Positions 1 through 5,545 of a DNA stretch of 7,772 nt are shown piece after piece. The notes beneath the pieces are model-generated. The model saw nothing but the letters and a program-made list of their open reading frames with translations. It was not told the origin of the DNA and ran no database searches. Each line of letters opens with the position of its first letter. Positions within the stretch are counted from its first letter, which is position 1. The stretch comes from Candidatus Sabulitectum sp. (GTDB lineage Bacteria; Fermentibacterota; Fermentibacteria; Fermentibacterales; JCC-6): positions 1 to 7,772 of the forward strand of contig JAGLQD010000296.1 of the NCBI GenBank assembly GCA_023136985.1, given 5' to 3'. The position numbers and the translations under genes were made by a program.

Positions 1-35
1 AAACTCCAGACCAAGGCCATTTACTGAAAGCAGCA

Positions 36-743
36 TTAGTTTGGTACCTCCGAGGTTATTTCCATCGGTTTGAATTGCAGGTAATCAGCAGAGGCAATTC
101 GGTATTGTACACCTTTGTGTACCATGTTTACCTTATCAGACCAGTTGCCGTGAAGGTGACCATAAATACAGAGGCTGACTCCGGCATCCGCAAGATATTC
201 AGCGAACTCGCTGGGTTTACCTTCGGTTACAGGTGGAAAGTGCATCATGTAAACCAGTTTCTGCCCTGAGGCTCTTAACAGGATAGCCTTTTCAATGGCT
301 ATCTTCATTCTTCCCAGCTCTCTCTGATAAAGTCTTGTATCTTCCGAAGGCTTGAAGCCGTCCCAGACAGGAGTATTCCACCCTTTGCTTGCAGCAAGAA
401 TGAACTCTCCGCAATCTACTGCATTTCGTTGCAGTACAGTGATGGAAGACCCTACAAAAGCAGAAACTTTGCTGAGGGAACCCCACCAGTAATCATGATT
501 GCCTCTACTGATATACTTTTTTCCGGGAAGCGAATCCAGAAAATCAAGATCAGGTTTTGCCTGTTCAAAGTTTATTCCCCAGGAGATATCCCCGGGAACA
601 AGAACTATATCAAGCTCCCCAACAGTATCGTTCCAATTCTTTTCTATCTTTTTCCAATGATCCTTCCACAAGTTTCCAAAGATATCCATGGGTTTTTCTA
701 CAGCAAAACCCAGGTGAAGATCTGCAATGGTAAATACCTTCAT
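36..743 (-). CDS. calcineurin-like metallophosphoesterase
   Basis: A 235-residue cytoplasmic metallophosphoesterase with no signal peptide. The whole two-metal signature is visible in order: D8-L-H10, G51-D52, G81-N-H-D84, H168 in MMHFPP, and G195-H-L-H198 near the C-terminus. This family hydrolyses phosphomono- or phosphodiesters with two divalent metals; the substrate cannot be inferred. A GTG nine bases upstream would add three residues, but that GTG lies inside the ribosome binding site (GAAAGGTGGG, followed by TTCT and the ATG), so the ATG at 743 is the better start. This ATG overlaps the stop of the upstream HAD gene as ATGA, so the two are probably co-transcribed and translationally coupled. 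The shared context suggests a phosphate-ester housekeeping pair. I am confident of the fold and not of the substrate. Confidence 0.9.
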   Translation of the reverse strand: MKVFTIADLHLGFAVEKPMDIFGNLWKDHWKKIEKNWNDTVGELDIVLVPGDISWGINFEQAKPDLDFLDSLPGKKYISRGNHDYWWGSLSKVSAFVGSSITVLQRNAVDCGEFILAASKGWNTPVWDGFKPSEDTRLYQRELGRMKIAIEKAILLRASGQKLVYMMHFPPVTEGKPSEFAEYLADAGVSLCIYGHLHGNWSDKVNMVHKGVQYRIASADYLQFKPMEITSEVPN

Positions 744-1561
744 AGAACCCACCTTTCTATTGCGGTGGCCACCGCATTGTTCTGATTGGAAGGAACATTC
801 TCAAATTCACACAACAAGGGTTCCGGGGCATTACTGGAAATATAGGACTGTTTTGCCCAGCGAAGCATCTGGATGTCATTCCAGTCATTGCCAACCGCAG
901 CAGTGAATTCAAGTGGTATGTCAAGTTCTTTTCTGATCATCTCGCAGGCAGAAGCCTTGCTGACCCCCTTGGCAAATACTTCGATCCAGACGGTTTCGTG
1001 GTCTATGGGGCTGGTCACCCTTATGATTGAGAACTTGTCGCCAATGGTTTCCTGTAGTGCTGAAAGAGCGTAATCCGCCTGATCAGGCTGGACAAACCCC
1101 ATGACTTCCGTTGAAGGTATTCCAGGATCAGTAATTTTGTTTGAAAAGGCACGGAAGCAGGCAAGTCGTTTTTTAAAATCGAGACAGTGTTTTCCATCCA
1201 TCCAGTAAAGAATATGTGCATCAGGAAAGGTTCCCTGAATGGAGGTGTCTGTAATTCCTTGCTCAGCGAAGGCACGGTGTATAACTGCGGTATCATCGGA
1301 GGAAAGAATTCTGGACATCGTGACATTTCCTGCAGAGTCAAGTATTCCTGCACCGGAAGACAAAACATACCAGTTCATAGGAAGTTCCATCTTGCCGAGG
1401 CATTTCTGCAGAGACACTGGGCTTCGCCCTGTTGCGAGCACAACGGCACAACCCTTTTCTCGCAGAGATTCAAGAGCAGATATGTCCCTGGCACTGAATG
1501 TGCCGTCATTCCGGAGCAGGGTGCCGTCCAGATCCGTGGCAAAAAGTGAAGTCTTTTTCAT
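740..1561 (-). CDS. Cof-type HAD-superfamily (IIB) hydrolase
   Basis: A 273-residue soluble phosphatase of the HAD superfamily, Cof/type IIB. Motif I is D10-L-D-G-T-L (nucleophile Asp10, acid/base Asp12), motif II is A-T44-G-R-S, motif III is Lys202 in GVSKASA, and motif IV is G224-N-D-W-N-D229. Residues of about 80-190 form the C2-type cap expected of IIB members. Length is normal for the family. Members typically dephosphorylate sugar phosphates, pyridoxal phosphate or flavin precursors; which one applies here cannot be told. The only in-frame ATG near the N-terminus is at 1561. Its best Shine-Dalgarno-like sequence (AAGGAGG) sits about 15 nt upstream, which is unusually far. It leads a two-gene minus-strand operon with the metallophosphoesterase and diverges from another HAD gene. 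Confidence 0.9.
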   Translation of the reverse strand: MKKTSLFATDLDGTLLRNDGTFSARDISALESLREKGCAVVLATGRSPVSLQKCLGKMELPMNWYVLSSGAGILDSAGNVTMSRILSSDDTAVIHRAFAEQGITDTSIQGTFPDAHILYWMDGKHCLDFKKRLACFRAFSNKITDPGIPSTEVMGFVQPDQADYALSALQETIGDKFSIIRVTSPIDHETVWIEVFAKGVSKASACEMIRKELDIPLEFTAAVGNDWNDIQMLRWAKQSYISSNAPEPLLCEFENVPSNQNNAVATAIERWVL

Positions 1562-1602
1562 AGAGGGTAATATATTCCTCCTTCAACATTTATGGAGGAA
1601 GA
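1562..1602. promoter_or_regulatory. 41-bp divergent intergenic region with two face-to-face SD sequences
   Basis: This short gap separates two divergent HAD phosphatase start codons. CCTCC at 1577-1581 is the minus-strand Shine-Dalgarno sequence and GGAGG at 1594-1598 the plus-strand one; as opposing SDs they are necessarily complementary, forming a CCTCC/GGAGG dyad. TAATAT/TATATT at 1568-1576 could serve as a -10 box for the plus gene, but I see no convincing -35. There is too little room for two complete non-overlapping promoters, so at least one must extend into the opposite coding region. The SD placements are visible; any promoter is inferred. Confidence 0.35.
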
Positions 1603-2235
1603 ATGAGAAAGCTTGCAGTTTTTGATCTGGACGGCACTCTGCATCACACTGAACATGCTCTGGCTCCGGCAATTGCCAGAGCTGCTAAAGATGTCACTGG
1701 AAATGAGGAACCTCCCTACAGTTTGATTAATTCCCTTTACGGAGAACCTCTTGAGGTATTCTGTAAAGTTCTTGCGGGATCAGATGAGCCCGCAGTATGT
1801 AAAGTATTTACTGACAGGGTCAAGTTTCATCAGGCGATCACACTGCCGTTAAAAGGGAAATTGTACCCGGGAGTAAGAAAGATGCTTGCCGATCTGCAGT
1901 CTATGGGTTTCGACCTTGCAGTTTTGTCAAATGCGCATACTGATTACATTGTTCTTGTGACTGAAACCTTGGGAATAAGAGATTTCTTCAGAAATTTAAC
2001 TGGAAGAACAGAAGAGGCCTCAAAGACATCCAGACTGTCTGAGATGAGCAGGAATTATGATTTCACTGTGATGACTGGAGATCGATACCATGACATACAG
2101 GCAGGGCTGGAGAATTCCTTTCCAGTTATCGCATGTTCGTACGGGTATGGCTCTGAAGAGGAATATCAGGGGGCAATCTCTGTTAACCATGTGAAGGAAA
2201 TTGTTCCCCTAATCAAAAAGATGGTTATCAGGTAA
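1603..2235 (+). CDS. HAD-superfamily hydrolase, phosphoglycolate-phosphatase-like (class IA)
   Basis: A 210-residue soluble phosphatase. Motif I is F-D8-L-D10-G-T-L, motif II is L-S109-N-A, motif III is Lys141 in EEASKTSRL, and motif IV is G159-D-R-Y-H-D164, followed by the A-x-S/G-Y-G-Y-G segment typical of Gph/PGMB-like enzymes. Residues of about 17-85 form a helical C1 cap, which separates it from the Cof-type neighbour. Plausible substrates are small phosphomonoesters such as 2-phosphoglycolate or a nucleotide, but none is shown by the sequence. GGAGG at 1594-1598 with a short 4-nt spacer precedes the ATG. Its 3' end overlaps the convergent lexA gene by 8 bp. Confidence 0.88.
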   Translation: MRKLAVFDLDGTLHHTEHALAPAIARAAKDVTGNEEPPYSLINSLYGEPLEVFCKVLAGSDEPAVCKVFTDRVKFHQAITLPLKGKLYPGVRKMLADLQSMGFDLAVLSNAHTDYIVLVTETLGIRDFFRNLTGRTEEASKTSRLSEMSRNYDFTVMTGDRYHDIQAGLENSFPVIACSYGYGSEEEYQGAISVNHVKEIVPLIKKMVIR

Positions 2236-2857
2236 ACCTGAAAACCGCTACTACTTTGCCGGCTACACGAATACTGGCACACGCAGATCCGTGAAATTCC
2301 ATGACCTTGTAGTGGTCGTTTGCAGGAACCAGTCTTATTGTGTCTCCTCTGTGGTAGAATTTTTTCACTGTTGCTTCATCGTCAACGAGAACAACTGTCA
2401 CTGTGCCTTCCTCTACGAAAGGGACTGGTCTTACAAGAACGAAATCTCCATCCAGGATGCCCTCATCGATCATGCTGTCGCCATGAACTTCAAGCCAGAA
2501 GATCCCTTCGATACCGTGAAATCTTTCCGGAACGGGCATGCGGCCTTCCTCGTTTTCCTCAGCAAGTATCGGCAGCCCCGCTGCAACCCGACCAATAACC
2601 GGTGCCTGGTTGTCTGCAGTTCGTCTGCCAAAGCTGGCTCTATGCGGCGGCAGAGATAGAGCCCGGGCAGACCCGTCCTTTCTGTTCAGGTAACCCTTAT
2701 CTACGAGCCTGTCAATGTGACCCTTGACGCCCTTTGTGCTCTTCAGGTTGAAGGCGTGCTGAACTTCCCTGATGGAAGGGGGATACCCCTTGTCTTTTAT
2801 GAAGGATTGAATGAAATCCAGAAACTCTTTCTGCCTTGCTGTCAGGTCTCCATACAT
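2228..2857 (-). CDS. lexA: LexA, SOS-response repressor / autoprotease
   Basis: A 209-residue LexA. Residues 1-70 are the winged-helix DNA-binding domain (LTARQKEFLDFI..., GYPPSIREV, then the recognition-helix region LKSTKGVKGHIDRL). Residues 86-209 are the S24 autoprotease and dimerisation domain: scissile Ala93-Gly94 in VAAG, nucleophile Ser128 in GDSM, and general base Lys165 in ATVKK. The 37-residue Ser-Lys spacing equals that of E. coli LexA, so RecA-stimulated self-cleavage should be intact. An ATG at 2881 would add eight residues. The ATG at 2857 has SD AAAGGAG (2865-2871) with a 7-nt spacer, and the predicted transcription start is near 2881, so 2857 is preferred. The recognition helix differs from the E. 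coli and Bacillus types, fitting the absence of their operators upstream. Its stop overlaps the convergent HAD gene. Confidence 0.95.
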   Translation of the reverse strand: MYGDLTARQKEFLDFIQSFIKDKGYPPSIREVQHAFNLKSTKGVKGHIDRLVDKGYLNRKDGSARALSLPPHRASFGRRTADNQAPVIGRVAAGLPILAEENEEGRMPVPERFHGIEGIFWLEVHGDSMIDEGILDGDFVLVRPVPFVEEGTVTVVLVDDEATVKKFYHRGDTIRLVPANDHYKVMEFHGSACASIRVAGKVVAVFRFT

Positions 2858-2889
2858 GTAAACACTCCTTTCGGGAAACATGTGTTTAC
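2858..2889. promoter_or_regulatory. perfect 8-bp inverted repeat over lexA start region (candidate operator)
   Basis: GTAAACAC at 2858-2865 is matched by its exact reverse complement GTGTTTAC at 2882-2889, with 16 bp between. One arm abuts the lexA start codon within the SD spacer; the other covers the predicted transcription start and the last bases of the -10 box. This is where an autorepressor would block initiation. The centre-to-centre distance is 24 bp, wider than usual LexA boxes, so it may be two half-sites of separate operators or a site for another regulator. Since the upstream arm lies at or before the predicted start of transcription, a DNA site is likelier than an RNA hairpin. 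Confidence 0.45.
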
Positions 2890-2916
2890 TATAAAGGCCA
2901 CAGTACTGGCTGTCAA
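2888..2916 (-). promoter_or_regulatory. lexA promoter, sigma70-type
   Basis: Read on the minus strand, TTGACA (2911-2916) is followed after exactly 17 nt by TATAGT (2888-2893). This is a perfect -35 and a near-perfect -10. Transcription should start near 2880-2882, about 25 nt before the preferred lexA ATG. Such a strong promoter suits a gene held down by its own product. Confidence 0.8.
2897..2913. promoter_or_regulatory. nested dyads in the lexA promoter spacer (candidate LexA box)
   Basis: Between the -35 and -10 boxes lie three overlapping dyads: GCCA-N6-TGGC (2897-2910), the 8-bp palindrome CAGTACTG (2901-2908) and ACAG-N6-CTGT (2900-2913, touching the -35). A repressor bound here would occlude RNA polymerase. 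It is not the E. coli CTGT-N8-ACAG box or the Gram-positive GAAC-N4-GTTC box. Function is inferred from position and symmetry only. Confidence 0.4.
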
Positions 2917-2933
2917 GAAGACTCCGGCAGATC

Positions 2934-3033
2934 CTGTAAGTGGTTTAGGGCTGGCTGGTAATTGAGGCTACTCCAGCAAATTGCTGTAAGTAGTTAAGGG
3001 CTGGTTGGTAATTGAGGCTACTCTAGCAGATTG
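2934..3033. repeat. 50-bp tandem duplication (two copies, 45/50 identical)
   Basis: Copy 1 spans 2934-2983 and copy 2 spans 2984-3033, with an exact 50-bp period and five substitutions. Copy 2 holds the last codons and TAG of the minus-strand repeat-protein gene plus its 3' flank; copy 1 repeats that end, so a ghost SNLLE-stop can be read at 2985-2968. A short degenerate third trace (around 2921-2936) runs up to the lexA -35 box. Each copy contains a dyad, CAGCAA-A-TTGCTG at 2974-2986 and TAGCAG-A-TTGCTA at 3024-3036, in which the outer pair changes from C:G to T:A. This region makes up most of the gap between the two genes and shows no run of T typical of an intrinsic terminator. Confidence 0.8.
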
Positions 3034-3458
3034 CTAAAATAAATCATATAAACCGCAATTCGCTGAGCCAGGTCATCGTTAGAACCATCGGTGTAAAGAA
3101 TTACACTGAAATTAAGAGCCTCAACAGTGCCATCATTTCTGATAATGGCCACATCTCGAAAACGATGGTTTTTCAGCCTTCCATCTGATGTCAGCTCAAA
3201 GATCCTGTCTTCAAAGCTGTCAAGAAACTCATTTTCTTCAACATAGCCCAGGGTGTTAAAACTGGCATCCTCGATCCTGAATCTGTCAGTATCTTCTTCG
3301 TGTATAATTCTACCCAGTGGCAGGAAGGATGCGTCTTCAATTCTTCCATCTTCCCGGATGTAGGCAATTGTGTCATAACCACTATCTTCCAGGCGCAGAT
3401 GTCCGGCGGATACAGCGGTGGTCAGAAGAAGCAAAACAACTATAATTATTTTATTCAA
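3018..3458 (-). CDS. exported small repeat protein, possible five-fold beta-flower-like fold
   Basis: A protein of 146 residues if it starts at TTG 3458. Residues 1-18 form a signal peptide (N-K, then a hydrophobic core and AVSA before GH), so the product is probably periplasmic or surface-located. The mature part consists of imperfect repeats beginning near residues 21, 39, 60, 94 and 111, with the pattern R-[IL]-E-D-x-x-[FY]-x-x-[IL]-[GA]-x-I followed by an acidic turn ending in D-G; IEDASF occurs twice. This resembles repeat proteins described as five-fold beta-flowers, but that is recalled resemblance, not a search result. TTG has SD AAGGGAG (3468-3474) with a 9-nt spacer. An ATG at 3500 would add 14 non-signal-like residues and lies upstream of the TATAAT box, so it is disfavoured. 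No catalytic motif is visible. The gene diverges from the metallo-hydrolase operon. Confidence 0.75.
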   Translation of the reverse strand: MNKIIIVVLLLLTTAVSAGHLRLEDSGYDTIAYIREDGRIEDASFLPLGRIIHEEDTDRFRIEDASFNTLGYVEENEFLDSFEDRIFELTSDGRLKNHRFRDVAIIRNDGTVEALNFSVILYTDGSNDDLAQRIAVYMIYFSNLLE

Positions 3459-3476
3459 AATGAGATTCTCCCTTGT

Positions 3477-3491
3477 TTCAATTATATTGAA
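3477..3491. promoter_or_regulatory. TATAAT box inside a perfect 6-3-6 dyad between divergent genes
   Basis: TTCAAT-TAT-ATTGAA at 3477-3491 is a perfect inverted repeat. On the minus strand it contains TATAAT (3481-3486), an ideal -10 box for the exported repeat-protein gene, placing the start near 3474 just before its SD. No good -35 is visible, so expression may need an activator. The dyad overlies the -10 and lies about 45-55 bp upstream of the plus-strand operon's first start codon, so one regulator could control both directions. The -10 and dyad are seen; the operator role is inferred. Confidence 0.5.
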
Positions 3492-3533
3492 CCTATACAT
3501 TCTCTAACGCGGAGGCGGGTGTCAAGTCCTATC

Positions 3534-4592
3534 ATGCTATTATTGTTCACTGTGGTGATATCAACGCTCTTGGACCCTCTGCCGCTCGATCTGAATTCAG
3601 CATCGGAAGAAGAGCTTTGCAGGTTAAGTGGTATTGGCATTTCAACAGCTTCTGCTATAGTGGAGTATAGAGAAACCATATCGTACTTCGCTTCTGTTGA
3701 TGAGCTTGTTTTCGTATCAGGGATTGGTCCTCTTACGGTTGAAAGGCTGCTTCCCTATATATCAGTGACAAGTGTGATTGCGTCGCCGGATACTGCACAT
3801 TTTTTGAATGAGGGTTTACTCTCCGATACATTGCTCACTGTAATTTTCCTGGATATAGGTAATGGTGATGCCATCGTGCTTCACACCGAAGAGAGTACAT
3901 GGCTTATTGATGGAGGGCCTCCAGGTAACGGTGCGATTAGAGCACCAGTGGTTCAGCGTTTGAGAGAAAGTGGAATAGACAGCCTGACAGTTGTTGCCTT
4001 CACTCATCCGCATGCGGATCACATCGGCGGATGCAGAGACGCTCTGGAAGTTTTTCACTGCAATACGCTGATCGACCCGGGAATAGACCACGCTTCTCCT
4101 GTGTACGAGGAACTGCTTCAATACGCTCTGGATTCCGGTTGCGACTATTCTGTTCTTGCAAATGGAGATATGTGGGATCTTTCCGAAGAGGTGTCAGTTG
4201 AAGTGGTCTGGCTTGAAAGAGGAGCTGGCAGCCCGAATGAGGCTTCAGCAGTTTTTCTGGTCACCTGCGGCAACTTCACTCTTCTTCTTACAGGTGATAT
4301 CGAGAATGAAACCATCATGAGAATGACCCCGTTTCAGACACCTGTAACGGTTATGAAAGTTCCTCATCACGGTAGTAGAAGTTCCCTGTTTCCTCCCTGG
4401 TTCAGAAAAACATCACCTCAATTCGCGATATTCTGCTGTGGTAGGAACAACCCATTTGGCCATCCTCACAGGGATGTTCTGGAGGGTTGGGAAACCGCAG
4501 GAGCGGGAATCTTGCGAACTGATCGCCAAGGCAATATTTTCCTATACACTGATGGAGAGTCTATCAACTTTAACAGTTCCTTCTTTCACTGA
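3534..4592 (+). CDS. exported HhH (ComEA-like) plus ComEC-type metallo-beta-lactamase-fold hydrolase
   Basis: 352 residues. Residues 1-12 are a hydrophobic export segment. Residues 17-78 are a ComEA-like double helix-hairpin-helix module: L-N-S-A-S-E-E-E-L, then two hairpins at G33-I-G and G63-I-G with AIVEYRE between. HhH modules of this kind bind DNA backbone. Residues 100-350 are the metallo-beta-lactamase domain found at the C-terminus of ComEC: V-I-F-L-D-I-G-N-G-D (GQGD in most), LIDGG, T-H158-P-H160-A-D162-H163-IGG, L-T-G-D255, P-H278-H-G, and N-P-F-G-H-P-H near the end. All metal ligands are present. The ComEC channel and OB domains are absent, so this is a soluble or anchored enzyme, plausibly an extracytoplasmic nuclease or phosphodiesterase. 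The start is uncertain: GTG at 3519 lies only 3 nt after GGAGG (3511-3515), while ATG 3534 lacks a near SD. It leads the plus-strand operon, 8 nt before the permeases. Confidence 0.85.
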   Translation: MLLLFTVVISTLLDPLPLDLNSASEEELCRLSGIGISTASAIVEYRETISYFASVDELVFVSGIGPLTVERLLPYISVTSVIASPDTAHFLNEGLLSDTLLTVIFLDIGNGDAIVLHTEESTWLIDGGPPGNGAIRAPVVQRLRESGIDSLTVVAFTHPHADHIGGCRDALEVFHCNTLIDPGIDHASPVYEELLQYALDSGCDYSVLANGDMWDLSEEVSVEVVWLERGAGSPNEASAVFLVTCGNFTLLLTGDIENETIMRMTPFQTPVTVMKVPHHGSRSSLFPPWFRKTSPQFAIFCCGRNNPFGHPHRDVLEGWETAGAGILRTDRQGNIFLYTDGESINFNSSFFH

Positions 4593-4600
4593 GAGCAAAA

Positions 4601-5545
4601 ATGAGAACAGGTTCACGAATAACTCCCTATTTGTATATCTTGCCAGCACTTATCATTGTGATATGTTTTAGAACAATTCCGATTCTTGCTAGTTTTACAG
4701 CTTCATTTGCCGATTACGACATTGGAGGCTTTCACGGTTTTGTTGGTTTTTCCAATTATGAAAGAATGTTTACCGATGCGAGATTCTGGAATAGTGTGAG
4801 CAATACAGTGTTTTTTGTTCTTGGTGTTGTTCCTGCGGGAATTGCAATTCCGCTTCTTCTTGCAATGCTTCTTCGTGGAGATCTCAGAGGCAAGGCTTTT
4901 TACAGAACTATCTATTTTCTTCCTGTGGTTACCTCGGCTGTTGCGGTATCTGTTGTATGGACATGGCTCTTTAAACCGGAAGCTGGCCCGATCAACGGGG
5001 TTATCATTGCTCTGGGGGGAGACCCTCTTATGTGGCTCCGTGAGCCACGGGGGATATTCGAGATGATGGTTTCTCCTCTGGGATTGAAGCCGGAAGGAAT
5101 CTTTGCCGGTCCCAGCCTTGCTCTGGTCTCTTTAATGATAGTCAGCGTGTGGAAGAGTATTGGGTATAACACGGTTTTGTTTCTTGCAGGGCTCGAGAAT
5201 ATTTCAAACACCTACTATGAAGCAGCCAAGCTGGATGGTGCTGGAAAATGGGGAACATTCCGTCATGTTACATGGCCTCTGCTTTCCCCTACGACCTTCT
5301 ATGTTCTTATTATGAGTACTATTGCTTCTTTTCAAACTTTTGCTCTGGTTTATGTGATGACCCCACCTCCCGGTGGAGGTCCGCTTGGAACCACGAATGT
5401 CATAGTGTTCTATCTTTTCCAGAAAGCCTTTGACCGCTTCGACATTGGTTATGCCAGTGCTATCAGTGTTTTCCTGTTTATTGTGCTTCTGTTTCTTACC
5501 ATTATTCAACGGCGGGTTGGGGAAAGACGGGTGCACTACTCATGA
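4601..5545 (+). CDS. ABC transporter permease, MalF/UgpA (sugar) type
   Basis: 314-residue inner-membrane protein with about six transmembrane helices: around 9-30, 68-92, 104-124, 171-190, 232-252 and 283-302. The cytoplasmic EAA loop that docks on the ATPase is complete: Y-Y-E207-A-A-K-L-D-G213-A-G-x-W, then W-P226-L-L. GGGPLGTTNVIVFYLFQKAF matches the conserved QGGP-x-x-x-T block of carbohydrate permeases. The loop between helices 3 and 4 (about 124-170) seems longer than usual and contains WLREPRGIFEMMVSPLGL. It pairs with the next permease through an ATGA overlap. No binding protein or ATPase is encoded nearby, so substrate is unknown; uptake of a sugar, polyol or glycerophospho compound is the family norm. 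Only a weak SD (GAGAG at 4590-4594) precedes it, consistent with coupling to the upstream gene. Confidence 0.92.
   Translation: MRTGSRITPYLYILPALIIVICFRTIPILASFTASFADYDIGGFHGFVGFSNYERMFTDARFWNSVSNTVFFVLGVVPAGIAIPLLLAMLLRGDLRGKAFYRTIYFLPVVTSAVAVSVVWTWLFKPEAGPINGVIIALGGDPLMWLREPRGIFEMMVSPLGLKPEGIFAGPSLALVSLMIVSVWKSIGYNTVLFLAGLENISNTYYEAAKLDGAGKWGTFRHVTWPLLSPTTFYVLIMSTIASFQTFALVYVMTPPPGGGPLGTTNVIVFYLFQKAFDRFDIGYASAISVFLFIVLLFLTIIQRRVGERRVHYS

Noticed and set aside
1..20. Possible start (ATG at 20-18, minus strand) of another gene after the metallophosphoesterase
   Set aside because: Only six full codons fall in the window and no ribosome binding site precedes the ATG.
429..785. Plus-strand open frame across the metallophosphoesterase gene, and similar antisense frames elsewhere
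   Set aside because: They run opposite to genes with complete catalytic motifs, lack ribosome binding sites and show no recognisable domains.
2229..2240. CAGGT-AA-ACCTG as a bidirectional intrinsic terminator between the HAD gene and lexA
   Set aside because: The stem is only 5 bp with a 2-nt loop, and no T-run follows in either direction.
2934..3036. CRISPR-like array
   Set aside because: Two contiguous 50-bp copies with no spacers and no cas genes; it is a tandem duplication.
3300..3533. Upstream extension of the HhH-MBL gene to an ATG at 3300
   Set aside because: It would overlap the exported repeat-protein gene antisense, add low-quality sequence before the hydrophobic export segment, and cross that gene's promoter; 3519 or 3534 fits better.
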